64,000 nucleotides of DNA from Planococcus koreensis (GCF_004761975.1 NZ_RQII01000016.1:1-64000); one strand, 5' to 3'. Shown: positions 45,189-57,154, counted from the stretch's first letter. A program made the numbers and translations. Notes: generated by a model from the sequence alone, not told the origin.

Positions 45189-46007
45189 ATGAAGAAGTTT
45201 ACATTGGGTTTATTGGCATTAATCGGCGCGGTGCTGTTATTGGCAGCTTGCGGCAGCAACACAGCAAACCCGGAATCAACTAGCGGCGATTCCGACACTG
45301 CAGAAGAAGATTTGTTGGCGAAAGTGAAAGAAGAAGGAACGTTGACAATCGGCACGGAAGGAACTTACCCGCCTTTCACTTTCCACGATGAAACCGGCAA
45401 ATTGACAGGATTCGACGTGGAGATTGCGGAAGAAGTGGCGAGCCGCTTAGGCGTCGAAGCTGAATTCCTGGAAACACAATGGGATGCGATGTTTGCAGGA
45501 CTTGACGCAGAACGCTTCGATATGGTCGCGAACCAGGTCGGCATCAACCCTGAACGCCAGGAAAGCTACGAATTCTCAGATCCATACATCACTTCAACGG
45601 CTGTTTTAGTCGTACCGAAAGATTCAGAAATCCAGGCATTTGAAGATTTGGAAGGCAAATTGTCCGCCCAGTCATTGACGAGCAATTACGCAGAAACGGC
45701 AAAATCGTTCGGCGCTGAACTCGAAGGCGTTGAAGGATTCAACCAAGCAATCGAGTTGCTGAACTCCGGCCGCGTTGATGCGACGGTAAACGATAACTTG
45801 ACGGTCTTGGATTTCTTGAAACAGCGCCCGGAAGCCAATATTGAAATCGTTGACGAAGCGGATGATGCAGCGCAAAGCGCATTGTTGTTCCGTAAAGGCA
45901 GCGGCCCGATGATCGAAGAAGTCAATAAAGCGTTGGCAGAAATGATCGAAGACGGCACGTACGAAGAAATCTCCAACAAATGGTTCGGCGAAAATGTACT
46001 TGAATAG
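45189..46007 (+). CDS. Amino acid ABC transporter substrate-binding lipoprotein (cystine type)
   Basis: 272 residues from [11 protein letters not shown] (GAGGGG upstream). Lipobox LLLAAC with Cys21. SBP_bac_3 fold with [34 protein letters not shown] and [23 protein letters not shown], closest in character to cystine-binding TcyA/TcyJ. Substrate assignment is inferred from these motifs and from the sulfur genes in the region; other polar amino acids remain possible. Confidence 0.85.
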   Translation: MKKFTLGLLALIGAVLLLAACGSNTANPESTSGDSDTAEEDLLAKVKEEGTLTIGTEGTYPPFTFHDETGKLTGFDVEIAEEVASRLGVEAEFLETQWDAMFAGLDAERFDMVANQVGINPERQESYEFSDPYITSTAVLVVPKDSEIQAFEDLEGKLSAQSLTSNYAETAKSFGAELEGVEGFNQAIELLNSGRVDATVNDNLTVLDFLKQRPEANIEIVDEADDAAQSALLFRKGSGPMIEEVNKALAEMIEDGTYEEISNKWFGENVLE

Positions 46008-46695
46008 TATTTTTACAGATCCGGTTCGCCTTGAGCGGCTGATGGACATCTCCCAGTCTTCCTGGCTTCCGTTGATTGAAGGGATGATCCAGTATACGAT
46101 TCCGCTGTCGTTCATCGCCTTTGTACTGGGGCTTGCCATAGCCGTGCTGACGGCGCTCGCCCGCATTTCGACAATCAAGATTTTTCAGGTGATTGCCCGC
46201 GTTTACGTTTCGATCATCCGCGGCACTCCTTTATTGGTCCAATTGTTCATCCTGTTTTACGGCTTGCCGACGATCGGCGTGGTCATTGACCCGTTTCCGG
46301 CAGCTATTATCGGTTTCTCTCTGAATGTCGGCGCTTATGCGTCCGAAGTAATCCGGGCAGCGATCCTGTCCATTCCGAAAGGCCAATGGGAAGCGGCGAA
46401 CACGATCGGCATGAGTTACGCCCAATCGCTGCGCCGCGTCATCTTGCCGCAAGCGGCACGGGTATCGATCCCTCCCCTTTCCAACACGTTCATCAGCTTG
46501 ATCAAAGACACGTCGTTGGCGTCGCTGATTCTCGTAACGGAAATGTTCCGTGTGGCGCAGCAAATCGCTGCGACCAATTACGAATTCCTGTTGTTATACG
46601 GGCAGGCGGCATTGATTTATTGGCTGGTCTGCTTCCTCTTGTCGCTTGGGCAAGGCAGGCTGGAAAATCGATTCGACCGTTACGTTTCGCGCTAA
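45994..46695 (+). CDS. Amino acid ABC transporter permease
   Basis: 233 residues, about five helices. The His/Glu/Gln-type permease EAA loop is [23 protein letters not shown], and [19 protein letters not shown] matches the family. It overlaps the binding-protein gene by 14 bases; a TTG six bases later could also initiate. Forms a TcyABC-like transporter with its neighbours. Confidence 0.9.
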   Translation: MYLNSIFTDPVRLERLMDISQSSWLPLIEGMIQYTIPLSFIAFVLGLAIAVLTALARISTIKIFQVIARVYVSIIRGTPLLVQLFILFYGLPTIGVVIDPFPAAIIGFSLNVGAYASEVIRAAILSIPKGQWEAANTIGMSYAQSLRRVILPQAARVSIPPLSNTFISLIKDTSLASLILVTEMFRVAQQIAATNYEFLLLYGQAALIYWLVCFLLSLGQGRLENRFDRYVSR

Positions 46696-46725
46696 TAAAG
46701 CACACCCTGCAGTAAGGAGCAAAAT

Positions 46726-47475
46726 ATGATTTCGATTACTGATTTGCATAAGAAATTCGGCAAGCTGGAAGTGTTGAAAGGCATCGACTTGAAGCTTGAA
46801 AAAGGCCAGGCCGTTGTTGTCATCGGCCCTTCCGGCTCCGGCAAGACGACGTTTCTTCGCTGCCTGAACATCCTGGAAGTTCCGTCTAAAGGCGTCATCA
46901 CGATTGACGAGCAGACAGTGGATTTTTCCAAGCCCGTTTCGAAAAAACAAGTGAACGCGTTCCGCAAGCAGTCCGCGATGGTCTTCCAGCATTACAATTT
47001 GTTCCCGCACATGACGGCGCTTGAAAACGTCATGGAAGGGCCGGTCATCGTCCAAGGGATCGACAAAGCAACAGCGCGCAAGAAAGCACAGGCGTTGCTC
47101 GAGAAAGTCGGCCTGGCGGACAAAGCGGACGAATACCCGTTCCAATTGTCGGGCGGACAGCAGCAGCGCGTCGGCATTGCCCGCGCGCTGGCGCTTGAAC
47201 CGAAAGTGATGCTGTTCGACGAACCGACTTCAGCGCTTGACCCTGAACTCGTCGGCGAAGTGCTGCAAGTCATGAAAGACTTGGCGGCTGAAGGCATGAC
47301 GATGGTCGTCGTCACCCACGAAATGCGTTTCGCACGCGGTGTGGCGGATGAAGTCTTGTTCATGGACGGCGGCGTCATTGTTGAACGCGGCAAGCCCGAA
47401 GACATTTTCAGCCATCCGAAAGAAGCACGCACCCAGCAATTCCTTAGCTTGATTTCCAATACAGATGCCATTTAA
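46726..47475 (+). CDS. Amino acid ABC transporter ATP-binding protein
   Basis: 249 residues. Walker [11 protein letters not shown]-loop [17 protein letters not shown], signature [16 protein letters not shown], Walker [16 protein letters not shown]-loop VVTHEM. All intact. Typical of the polar amino acid uptake (GlnQ/TcyC) class. AAGGAG ahead of the ATG. Confidence 0.94.
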   Translation: MISITDLHKKFGKLEVLKGIDLKLEKGQAVVVIGPSGSGKTTFLRCLNILEVPSKGVITIDEQTVDFSKPVSKKQVNAFRKQSAMVFQHYNLFPHMTALENVMEGPVIVQGIDKATARKKAQALLEKVGLADKADEYPFQLSGGQQQRVGIARALALEPKVMLFDEPTSALDPELVGEVLQVMKDLAAEGMTMVVVTHEMRFARGVADEVLFMDGGVIVERGKPEDIFSHPKEARTQQFLSLISNTDAI

Positions 47476-47477
47476 CC

Positions 47478-47507
47478 GCACGCTGCCTCTTTGGCAGCGT
47501 GCTTTTT
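47478..47507 (+). terminator. Transporter operon terminator
   Basis: GCACGCTGCC, TCTTT loop, GGCAGCGTGC then TTTTT. Confidence 0.93.
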
Positions 47508-47609
47508 CATGGATAAATATGCTTTTCAGCTGGTATTTATGCTTCTTTATTTGAAGTAGCGTGCTTGCGGGCAGTATACTGGAGATATTATGTGAAGAGG
47601 AGTGGCTCC

Positions 47610-48785
47610 ATGAAGACTGGAATTTACGAATCAATTAACGCGTTACAGCATGAAATGACTGCAACCCGCCGCCATCTGCATATGCACCCAGAGCTGTCCC
47701 ATCAGGAAGTTGAGACACCTGAATTTATTGCCAACGAGCTCCAAGCACTTGGCATCGAAGTGCGACGGGGCGTCGGCGGCCGCGGTGTGATCGGCACGAT
47801 CCGCGGCGGCAAGCCCGGCAAGACAGTTGCATTCCGTGCGGATTTTGACGCGCTGCCGATTGACGATAAAAAAGATGTTCCGTATAAATCGACGGTTCCC
47901 GGCGTCATGCACGCCTGCGGCCACGACGGGCATACGGCGGCCTTGCTCGGCTTTGCGAAAGCGATGGCTGCCATCAAAGATGAACTGCCCGGCACGATTG
48001 TGCTGATCCACCAATTCGGCGAAGAAACGCCGCCCGGCGGCTCCCGCGCCATGATTGCGGATGGCTGCCTCGACGGCGTCGACCTGATTTTCGGCGCGCA
48101 TGTCCAAAGCAGCATGCCATACGGCAAAGTTTTCGTCCGTGACGGCTTTTTGCAGGCGGCAGAAGATACGTTCAAAATCATCATCCGCGGCTCCGGCAGC
48201 CACGGCGCAGAACCGCAGCTTGGCGTCGACCCCATTCTGGCCGCAAGCCACGTCATGATTGCGCTGCAGTCAATCGTCAGCCGCAATGCCGATCCCTTGC
48301 AGGAACTCGTTGTTACTGTCGGCAAATTCCATGCCGGCGAAGCGGATAACGTCATCCCGAGCGAAGCGGTGCTCGAAGGCACCATCCGCGTATTCAATCC
48401 GGAACTGCGGCAGCTTGCCAGAGAGCGCCTGGCGTCGATAGCGGAGAACGTCGCGCGTGCGATGGGCGCCACTGCAGAAGTAGTGCTTGAAGCCGGCTAC
48501 GACTCCCTGTGGAACCATGCGGAGGCGATGGATATGGTGCGCGCCGCTGCACGCAAAACCGTTGGCGATGATGCGCTGGTGGAGATTGACCCGATTATGC
48601 CGGTCGAGGATTTCGCTTATTATACGCAAAAAGTGCCAGGCGCGTTCTTCTTTGTCGGCGCCAAGATGGCAGATGATGCGCTAAGTTTTCCCCATCACCA
48701 CGAAAACTTCGATTTTAACGAAGGCGCTATGGCAATTGCGGCGAAAGTCTTTGCTGCTGCTTATTTTGAAGCGCAGGAGATGTAA
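47610..48785 (+). CDS. M20-family amidohydrolase (N-acyl amino acid hydrolase)
   Basis: 391 residues from MKTGIYESINAL (GAGGAG upstream). Metal-site motifs HACGHDGHTAALLG and HQFGEETPPGGSRAM, the dimerisation-domain glycine loop GSGSHGAEPQLGVDP and the final HHHENFDFNEG are conserved. Similar enzymes in Bacilli (YtnL/YhaA class) release amino acids or S-compounds from N-acyl forms. Placement after a cystine-type transporter suggests processing of imported N-acetylated sulfur amino acids, which is inference only. Confidence 0.88.
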   Translation: MKTGIYESINALQHEMTATRRHLHMHPELSHQEVETPEFIANELQALGIEVRRGVGGRGVIGTIRGGKPGKTVAFRADFDALPIDDKKDVPYKSTVPGVMHACGHDGHTAALLGFAKAMAAIKDELPGTIVLIHQFGEETPPGGSRAMIADGCLDGVDLIFGAHVQSSMPYGKVFVRDGFLQAAEDTFKIIIRGSGSHGAEPQLGVDPILAASHVMIALQSIVSRNADPLQELVVTVGKFHAGEADNVIPSEAVLEGTIRVFNPELRQLARERLASIAENVARAMGATAEVVLEAGYDSLWNHAEAMDMVRAAARKTVGDDALVEIDPIMPVEDFAYYTQKVPGAFFFVGAKMADDALSFPHHHENFDFNEGAMAIAAKVFAAAYFEAQEM

Positions 48786-48813
48786 AAGGCGTGAAGTCTG
48801 TGCCTGTTTCAAC

Positions 48814-48912
48814 GCTAGAAGCGTATTTATTGATTAATAGAGCGTATTTCCAGGTTACTAGAGCGTATTTTCGAATTTATAGAGCGTATTCTACCCTTTA
48901 TAGAGCGTATTT
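48814..48912 (+). repeat. GCGTAT array, exact 21-bp phasing (array 1)
   Basis: The core GCGTAT starts at 48821, 48842, 48863, 48884 and 48905, each exactly 21 bp apart, usually within AGAGCGTATTT. Bases between the cores differ. The first unit has the distinct opening CTAGAAGCGTATTT, shared with arrays 2 and 3. Located between the convergent M20 gene and kbl. Confidence 0.95.
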
Positions 48913-48923
48913 CATCACCCCAT

Positions 48924-48952
48924 AAAAAAACCCGCCAACATGGCGGGTTTTT
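48924..48952. terminator. Bidirectional terminator M20 gene / kbl
   Basis: AAAAAAACCCGCCA-ACA-TGGCGGGTTTTT. It is eight bases beyond the kbl stop. Confidence 0.93.
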
Positions 48953-48959
48953 CATATTT

Positions 48960-50150
48960 TTAATTGATAACGCCGAGTTCTTTGCCGACTTTTTCGTAAG
49001 TGGCGATGGCGTCATCGAGCATTTCTTTTGTGTGCGCCGCAGTTGGCATATTGCGGACGCGTCCGGTGCCTTTTGGAACCGTCGGGAAGACGATCGATTT
49101 CGCGTAGACGCCTTCTTCAAATAAACGCTTCGAGAATTGCTGCGTCAGTTTTTCGTCGCCGATGATGCATGGCGTGATCGGTGTTTCGGACTCGCCGATA
49201 TTGAAGCCCAGCTCTTTCAAGCCTTTTTTCAGATAGTCACCGTTGTCCCATAGCTTGTCATGCAATTCCGTCGAATCCATGATCATTTGCAAGGCGCCGA
49301 TGATTGCCGCCACGTCGCCCGGTGGAACAGCCGTCGAGAACAAGAACGGGCGTGCGCGGACTTTCAGCCAATCGATGAGGTTTTGTTTGCCGGCCACATA
49401 TCCGCCGACAACGCCGACCGCTTTCGACAGCGTACCCATCTGCAGATCCACTTCTTTTTCAAGGCCGAAATGCTTCACCGTGCCTTTTCCTTTGCCTGTG
49501 ACGCCTGAACCGTGCGCATCATCAACGTACGTGATCAAGTCGAATTCTTTCGCGATTTCCACGATTTCCGGAAGCTTCGCGATATCGCCGTCCATCGAGA
49601 AGACGCCATCCGTGATGACCATCACTTTATTGTACAAGCCGGATTCAGTCGCTTCTTTCGCTTTTTGGCGAAGATCGTCCATGTCCGAATGCTTGAACGC
49701 GATGATTTTTGCGCGCGACAAACGGCAGCCATCGATGATCGACGCGTGGTTCAACTGGTCGGAAAGAATCGCGTCATTTTTGTCCATGACACCTGAAATC
49801 GCCGCCATATTGCAGTTAAAGCCGGATTGGAATGAAATCGCCGCTTCTGTTCCCTTGAATTCAGCCAGCTTTTCTTCCAATTTCACGTGGATGTCGAGTG
49901 TGCCGTTGATCGTGCGGACTGCACCTGCGCCGACTCCGTATTTATCGATGGCGTCTTTCGCCAGCTTTTTCAACTCTTCGTTTGTAGCCAGGCCCAAATA
50001 ATTATTAGAAGACAGGTTGATCAAATCTTTGCCGCGGACCTTGATGACTGGTCCATTCGGTCCTTCAACCGGGTCGATTTCGTTGTATAATCCCTGTTCT
50101 TTCAATTCGCCCAGGTTTTCATTTAAAAATGCATCCAATTTTTTTGACAA
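48960..50150 (-). CDS. kbl: Glycine C-acetyltransferase (2-amino-3-ketobutyrate CoA ligase)
   Basis: Cleaves 2-amino-3-ketobutyrate with CoA to glycine and acetyl-CoA. 396-residue alpha-oxoamine synthase. [33 protein letters not shown] and the PLP lysine Lys243 in [13 protein letters not shown] are intact. TTG start at 50150 with GGAAGGAAG. Functions after Tdh, whose gene lies downstream on the same strand beyond an opposite-strand block. Confidence 0.95.
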   Translation of the reverse strand: MSKKLDAFLNENLGELKEQGLYNEIDPVEGPNGPVIKVRGKDLINLSSNNYLGLATNEELKKLAKDAIDKYGVGAGAVRTINGTLDIHVKLEEKLAEFKGTEAAISFQSGFNCNMAAISGVMDKNDAILSDQLNHASIIDGCRLSRAKIIAFKHSDMDDLRQKAKEATESGLYNKVMVITDGVFSMDGDIAKLPEIVEIAKEFDLITYVDDAHGSGVTGKGKGTVKHFGLEKEVDLQMGTLSKAVGVVGGYVAGKQNLIDWLKVRARPFLFSTAVPPGDVAAIIGALQMIMDSTELHDKLWDNGDYLKKGLKELGFNIGESETPITPCIIGDEKLTQQFSKRLFEEGVYAKSIVFPTVPKGTGRVRNMPTAAHTKEMLDDAIATYEKVGKELGVIN

Positions 50151-50211
50151 TGCGATCTTCCTTCCATCCTGTATTAGTTCACTCCCCTATCATACCGCAA
50201 TTGAAGGCAAA

Positions 50212-50236
50212 AGAAAAAGCGGACCGGGGTCCGCTT
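50212..50236 (-). terminator. Terminator of the secreted peptidase gene
   Basis: AGCGGACC/GGTCCGCT stem (50218-50225 with 50228-50235), then TTTTCTTTT on the minus strand. Confidence 0.85.
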
Positions 50237-50241
50237 GCTTC

Positions 50242-52347
50242 TTACTTCTTGCCTTTTGCTTTGCCTTTATTTGATTTGTACTTCACTTCATACGTGAATT
50301 CTTTCGCTTCTTTTTGGCCTTCAGCTGCCGCATAAGAAGTGATCATTTTCACATTGCCTTCACGAAGCACTTGCTGCAGATCCAATGCTTCTTTATCCGT
50401 TACGTTGAATGGATCAACATTGACGACGCGCTGCTGCCCGTTTTTCTTCGTTTGGATGAATGTCGTCGTGAAGTCGACATACTGGCCTTTCAATTGGCCA
50501 AGCGACTGGAATTGGTCTGTTGAAGTTCCGTCAGCTGAGAAATCGCCCAATTGAACGTTTTTGATGAACCAGCCTGTATCGTTATAGCCCCAGTCCGTCA
50601 TGTTGCGGAATGAAACCAGGACGTCTTGTCCAGCATATGCTGAAAGATCGAATGTTTCAGTGGACCAGTTTAATTTGTGCCCAGTGAATCCAGGAACGTT
50701 TTCTTTGATAGTAGGGTAGCCTTCTTCCACTACATCGCTGCGTGTGTTTTCATTCGCCAATGAAGTCCAAGTTTCGCCGTTGTCCGTAGAGACTTGTACC
50801 GCTGCATAGTCCCACTGTTCTTCAATGTCGTAGTAATGATCGAACGTCAACGTTGCGTTATCCGTTGGAACCGTTGCTCCGAAGATCAATGATTGATCCG
50901 CTTCGTCGCCGTTGTTCGCGTGCAATACTTGCTCAGATGCGTCTAATGGATTAGCAGTTGTCTGCCATTGCAATGGAAGGAAATCAACGCCATCAAATTC
51001 CATGCCACGCACGTCTGTGCCGAAATTGAATTCTTTAAAGTCGCCGCCCCATGCCGGAACGCCTTCTTTTTCAAATGTTTTCGCTTTTTCAAAATCGACT
51101 GTTTTGCCGCGCTTGTCGCCAGCTGTGCCTACAGGCAGTTCACGCAAGTCGATGCTGTCGAAGTTATAATCGCTGCTTACGTCAGAGTTGTCCAACGCCA
51201 AAGCCGCCATGAAGTCCTGATAGACTTCTGTGAACGTTTTGTCTGAACCATAGCGCTTCAATGTTTCGTTGACGCTCGTCATGCCTTGAGTCGTACCGTC
51301 GACAGCTAATTCACGGATGAATTCTTTGCCGAATTTATCGAACATATAAAGTGTGAACAAATAAGTTTGCCCGTAATCTGCGATTGTTTCCGGACCTGTT
51401 TTCGCTGTTCCGTGCTCATCCCAGTTTACAAGGGAGTTTTCAGGGTGATCCAAATAGAAGTTGATCGAACCTTCGCCGTGGCCGTAGCCGCCAAGGAATT
51501 CAGAGAACGTCGACATCCCTTCGTTCAACCACGTTTCTTCAGAGCCGTCGTTGTCCGCTTGGATCAAATGCTGCAATTCATGGATTGTCGTTGCGAAGAA
51601 CGTGTTCTCCAAACGTGATTCCCATGAGTTCGTATCGATTGTGATGATGTTGCGGTCCGTATAGTTTTCAAGCGTCTGCCAGAAGAATCCAGCCACGAAG
51701 AATGGGTATGAAGGGTTGTTCCAGCCTTCATCCTGCACGTTGTCGACAAGCATGATCACTTTGTCGGATCCTTCGTAATAGCCTTCAGGAAGGCCAACCA
51801 TGCCTGGAAGCGGCGAGTTCGAACCGTCCAATGTATCTGGTGTACCGAAGAAGTCTGTCGCTACGGGATAGATGTTGCTGTCGAATTCAGCTTTCAATTT
51901 ATCAACTTGCGCTTGTGTGACCACGTCAGCCGGCTTCGGGTTGTTTGGTCCATATGCCAAGTCGTTCGCTACCCAGATTTCAACATTATCCCCGACGCTG
52001 CGGAGTGTGAAGTCTTTGAATTTCAAGTTGCGGTTAAGGAATTTTTTTGTTCCGCCGTCAAATGTGAACGGGCTGTCAGCTGCTGCTTCTTCCCCGCCGT
52101 CAGCTGTTTCATCATCAAGTGCGCCTGCTTGCGCTTTGATCTTTTTATCCGCTTCCTTTTGGAACTCCGGATCCAATGTCAATTGGTTCAATTGCTGGTC
52201 GATATCGATTCTTTCACCGTATTTCGCGCTGTTCCAATCTATAGTCGACGGCACCGATTCTACTGGTGCTGCTGTTGCTGCTGGTGTTAATAACGACAGT
52301 GCCAACGCACTGGCTGAAATGACTGATGCCCATTTACTTTTACTCAT
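50242..52347 (-). CDS. Secreted zinc metallopeptidase with HExxH motif (M30/M6-like)
   Basis: 701 residues. Sec signal peptide (MSKSKWASVISASALALSLL...ATA-APVE). Pro-like region to about 110. Catalytic domain with H256-E257-L-Q-H260 and the downstream TWLNEGMSTFSEF, whose Glu276 is the probable third zinc ligand, as in hyicolysin-type M30 peptidases. From about 440 onward the protein is beta-rich with an immune-inhibitor-A-like module (TWTSLANENTRSD, WGYNDTGWFIKNVQLG). The extreme C-terminus is basic (KGKAKGKK). Strong AGGAGG site. Likely an extracellular protease for nutrient scavenging. Family assignment is approximate. Confidence 0.82.
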   Translation of the reverse strand: MSKSKWASVISASALALSLLTPAATAAPVESVPSTIDWNSAKYGERIDIDQQLNQLTLDPEFQKEADKKIKAQAGALDDETADGGEEAAADSPFTFDGGTKKFLNRNLKFKDFTLRSVGDNVEIWVANDLAYGPNNPKPADVVTQAQVDKLKAEFDSNIYPVATDFFGTPDTLDGSNSPLPGMVGLPEGYYEGSDKVIMLVDNVQDEGWNNPSYPFFVAGFFWQTLENYTDRNIITIDTNSWESRLENTFFATTIHELQHLIQADNDGSEETWLNEGMSTFSEFLGGYGHGEGSINFYLDHPENSLVNWDEHGTAKTGPETIADYGQTYLFTLYMFDKFGKEFIRELAVDGTTQGMTSVNETLKRYGSDKTFTEVYQDFMAALALDNSDVSSDYNFDSIDLRELPVGTAGDKRGKTVDFEKAKTFEKEGVPAWGGDFKEFNFGTDVRGMEFDGVDFLPLQWQTTANPLDASEQVLHANNGDEADQSLIFGATVPTDNATLTFDHYYDIEEQWDYAAVQVSTDNGETWTSLANENTRSDVVEEGYPTIKENVPGFTGHKLNWSTETFDLSAYAGQDVLVSFRNMTDWGYNDTGWFIKNVQLGDFSADGTSTDQFQSLGQLKGQYVDFTTTFIQTKKNGQQRVVNVDPFNVTDKEALDLQQVLREGNVKMITSYAAAEGQKEAKEFTYEVKYKSNKGKAKGKK

Positions 52348-52532
52348 GTATGTGACCTCCTGTAATTGTCAGAATTTTACCGCTGGTTAAAATAATAACA
52401 TGTTAGACAATTCAGAAGAATATGCTAATGTATTTATTTCGGAGGTCGAAGTTTAAGTTCATATCGGCTATAAGTTTTACCATAAATAAAATATAATTGA
52501 TAATTATAGTAAATAAATGTTTTATTCGCATG

Positions 52533-52557
52533 AAAAAACCGCCTCATGGGCGGTTTT
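52533..52557 (-). terminator. mccB terminator
   Basis: AAAACCGCC-CATGA-GGCGGTTTT plus T-run on the minus strand, directly after the mccB stop at 52561. The remaining gap to the peptidase gene shows only its ribosome site and A/T-rich promoter sequence. Confidence 0.9.
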
Positions 52558-52560
52558 ACC

Positions 52561-54623
<2,063 letters not shown>

Positions 54624-54634
54624 GTCAATTCCCC

Positions 54635-55108
54635 TTATACCGTTTCTTCAACGAATACTTGGCGCCATTCGTCTTTTTTCGCAAGCATTTCACGCGCCAA
54701 TTCTTTCGCGCCTTCCAAACTATGGCTCGCAGCCCAACCGCATTGCACTTCGTTGCATGCCGGCACTTCGTCCGCTTCGATCACGTCATTCAAGGTGTTT
54801 TCCAAAATGACCAGGATGTCGTCGAAATCGTCATGGTTGATGACCGATAAATAAAATCCGGTCTGGCAGCCCATCGGCCCGATGTCGATGATCTGGTCGG
54901 AATGGTTGCGGCTATGTTCCGCCATCATGTGTTCCAAAGAATGCAGGCCGGGCATTTCCATATGCTCTTTGTTCGGCTGCTTGAAGCGGAGATCGTATTT
55001 GCGGATCACGTCGCCGTTTGCTCCAGTCTTCTCACCCGCTAAACGCACGTAAGGCGCAACTACTTTTGTATGGTCCAAGTTAAAGCTTTCAACATTCATC
55101 TTTTTCAT
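54635..55108 (-). CDS. luxS: S-ribosylhomocysteine lyase LuxS (AI-2 synthesis)
   Basis: 157 residues, full length. Metal ligands are His56 and His60 ([11 protein letters not shown]) and Cys123 ([11 protein letters not shown]), and the catalytic Cys is Cys81 in [10 protein letters not shown]. Start at 55108 with AAAGGAG; the longer frame runs into yrrT. It releases homocysteine and the AI-2 precursor from S-ribosylhomocysteine. Its place inside the yrrT-mccAB operon is discussed as a finding. Confidence 0.97.
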   Translation of the reverse strand: MKKMNVESFNLDHTKVVAPYVRLAGEKTGANGDVIRKYDLRFKQPNKEHMEMPGLHSLEHMMAEHSRNHSDQIIDIGPMGCQTGFYLSVINHDDFDDILVILENTLNDVIEADEVPACNEVQCGWAASHSLEGAKELAREMLAKKDEWRQVFVEETV

Positions 55109-55151
55109 GAGATCGTCTCCTTTGGGTGTGGTGGTTTTTGTGTGACGGAGC

Positions 55152-55802
55152 TTAGCGGCCGTCTCCGCTTTTCTTTGTCGCATCGATCAGCCACACGTAG
55201 CTGTTCAATTGTGTGAATTCCACGGTGAATCCTGCGTCTTCGATCAATTCTCTGAGTACGGGCAGCGTCGTGTAATACTCGCGCTGTAAATCTTCTACAA
55301 GATTAGCATAAGCCCGGGACTCTTCAAATTCAATTCTTTGCTGTTTTATTTCAGAAGATTCGAACAGAGTATCTGCAAAAACGACTTTTCCGCCTGCCGG
55401 CAGTTTTTGTGCATAGAGTTTGAAAGCCTGCGCTTTTTCCGCATCCGTCAAATGGTGGAATGCGTAGGAGCTGGTGAAAGTCATCACTTCTCCTGTGAGC
55501 GGGAAGTCCAGGAAATCCCCATCGGCAAGCGGCAGTTCCGGCAGCTTTTGTGAAGTGGCTTCGCGCATCGCTGCATTCGGCTCAATGCCGGTCACGTGCA
55601 TGCCGCGCTCGAGCAGTTTCTGCGTCAGATTGCCTGTACCAACGCCGAACTCCACGACCGGGCTAATCGCCAAATCGGCTGTCGCCCGCAGGATGCCGTC
55701 GTAATGCTTGAAAACATCTTCGTATTCTTTATCTTTTCCTTCAACCGATTCGTCATAAGTGTGTACCCATTCATCGAAAATCTCTACGAACTCTCGTCCC
55801 AT
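55152..55802 (-). CDS. yrrT: SAM-dependent methyltransferase YrrT
   Basis: 216 residues, class I methyltransferase with motif [17 protein letters not shown] and motif [18 protein letters not shown]. First gene of the SAM-recycling operon, as in B. subtilis yrrT-mtnN-mccAB. Methyl acceptor unknown. No S-box riboswitch is visible in the ~130-bp leader region; a TATAAT lies near 55885 on the minus strand without a clear -35. Confidence 0.9.
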   Translation of the reverse strand: MGREFVEIFDEWVHTYDESVEGKDKEYEDVFKHYDGILRATADLAISPVVEFGVGTGNLTQKLLERGMHVTGIEPNAAMREATSQKLPELPLADGDFLDFPLTGEVMTFTSSYAFHHLTDAEKAQAFKLYAQKLPAGGKVVFADTLFESSEIKQQRIEFEESRAYANLVEDLQREYYTTLPVLRELIEDAGFTVEFTQLNSYVWLIDATKKSGDGR

Positions 55803-55925
55803 ATATAAACCCCTTTTACTGTAATTGTCGTGATGCTGCTATTGCTCTGAGGCGCTGTTGAAAATTGGCAATCGGCTTAATCATTATAATGCCTATTGAA
55901 TTACTTGGTTTTATTTATAACATAA

Positions 55926-55955
55926 AAAGTGCAGGGATTCAACTTCCCTGCACCT
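55926..55955 (-). terminator. Terminator of the yczE-type gene
   Basis: AGGTGCAGGGAA and its complement TCCCTGCACTT on the minus strand, followed by TTTATG. Confidence 0.8.
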
Positions 55956-55959
55956 GGTT

Positions 55960-56601
55960 TTAGATTTTTAAAATGGGTGGGACATCCGTACCTTTTTCGA
56001 TAATTCGTTTTAATAGCCTTTCGAATTGCGGCAATGAGATCTGGACGATTTTGCCGGTGAACAACGCGACGGCAATCGTTCCGATTCCGACGGGCCCACC
56101 GAGCAGCCAGCCGATGAATGCCACTGAGACTTCCATCGATGTCCGGATGACGCTGATGCTGAGCCCGGTTTTTTCAACCAACAGCAGCATGAGGCTGTCG
56201 CGCGGTCCCGCTCCAATCCGCGGCGCTACGTATAGGCCTACGCCATAACCGCCGATGAACAAGCCTACCAGGAACATCGCGATTTGAGCGCCCAGTGTTT
56301 CGATATCCGGAATCATCCAGTTGAAGATGTCGATAAAGATACCGATCAGCAACATGTTCAGGAATGTGCCGATTTGCGGGATCTTGCGGGTGAACACCAT
56401 TGTTGAAACGATGACGGCCAAGCCGACCAAAATCGCCCACGTGCCGATTGTCAGTCCGAAATTCTTAAATAGACCGACATTCAAAACATCCCATGGCCCG
56501 ATGCCCAGCCGGTCCGCCTTGATAATCATCGTAAATCCCAGCGCCAAAACAATCAGTCCGCTAATAAAAAACAGCCAGCGGTAAAATAATGCACGTCCCA
56601 T
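55960..56601 (-). CDS. YczE/YyaS/YitT family membrane protein
   Basis: 213 residues from MGRALFYRW (AAGGATC upstream). Five or so helices. Family signatures ADRLGIGPWDVLNVGL near the N-terminus and RIGAGPRDSLMLLLVEKTGLS in the middle belong to COG2364 (YczE). Function unclear; B. subtilis YczE affects surfactin synthesis. Single-gene unit. Confidence 0.85.
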   Translation of the reverse strand: MGRALFYRWLFFISGLIVLALGFTMIIKADRLGIGPWDVLNVGLFKNFGLTIGTWAILVGLAVIVSTMVFTRKIPQIGTFLNMLLIGIFIDIFNWMIPDIETLGAQIAMFLVGLFIGGYGVGLYVAPRIGAGPRDSLMLLLVEKTGLSISVIRTSMEVSVAFIGWLLGGPVGIGTIAVALFTGKIVQISLPQFERLLKRIIEKGTDVPPILKI

Positions 56602-56630
56602 TAAGATCCTTCTTTCTATTGCATAGTGAG

Positions 56631-56660
56631 AGCCCACCCATTCAAACGAATGGATGGGCT
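56631..56660 (-). terminator. Hairpin after ybaK
   Basis: AGCCCATCCATTCG/TGAATGGGTGGGCT stem directly after the ybaK stop; no T-run follows, so termination is uncertain. Confidence 0.5.
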
Positions 56661-56665
56661 TCTTA

Positions 56666-57154
56666 TCAGCCCGCCGCAGTTACGTCGGCATATTGGCCGT
56701 TCATGGTTTTGATCAAATCTTCCGGAGCCAGCTTCAGCTGCATGCCGATCTTGCCGGCGGAGACGATGATTTCGTCCAAGCTTTCGGCTTGCCGCGCAAG
56801 AAATGACGGAAATGGCTTTTTCATGCCGAGCGGTGAACAGCCGCCGCGGATATAGCCCGTCAAATTGAGGATTTCCTTCACCGGCACCATCTCGATTTTC
56901 TTTTCGCCGGCGGCTTTCGCTGCGGCTTTCAGATCGAGTTCTTCCGCTACCGGGATGATAAAGACGTAATGCTGCTTCGAACTCCCGGCAGCGACAAGCG
57001 TTTTATAGACGGTTTCTGCCGGATAGCCGATTTTCGCCGCTACCGAGACGCCGTCAATCTTGCCGTCCTGCGGATCGTATTGGAGAACTTCATGCGCCAC
57101 GTCCTCTTTATCGAGAATGCGCGCCGCGTTGGTCTTCGCGACTTTCTTCGCCAT
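56666..57154 (-). CDS. ybaK: Cys-tRNA(Pro)/Cys-tRNA(Cys) deacylase YbaK
   Basis: 162 residues from MAKKVAKTNAARILD (GAGGTG six bases upstream). Editing domain with KTLVAAGSSKQHYVFIIPVAEELDLKAAAKAAG, catalytic lysine region, and GYIRGGCSPLGMKK, diagnostic of YbaK rather than ProX. Hydrolyses mischarged Cys-tRNA(Pro). Downstream of topB by 56 bases with no terminator between, so probably co-transcribed. Confidence 0.92.
   Translation of the reverse strand: MAKKVAKTNAARILDKEDVAHEVLQYDPQDGKIDGVSVAAKIGYPAETVYKTLVAAGSSKQHYVFIIPVAEELDLKAAAKAAGEKKIEMVPVKEILNLTGYIRGGCSPLGMKKPFPSFLARQAESLDEIIVSAGKIGMQLKLAPEDLIKTMNGQYADVTAAG

Noticed and set aside
47702-48472. 256-codon open frame antisense to the M20 amidohydrolase
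   Set aside because: GC-rich shadow frame; the sense strand has all catalytic motifs.
49243-50001. 252-codon open frame antisense to kbl
   Set aside because: Shadow frame, no homology-like motifs, no ribosome site.
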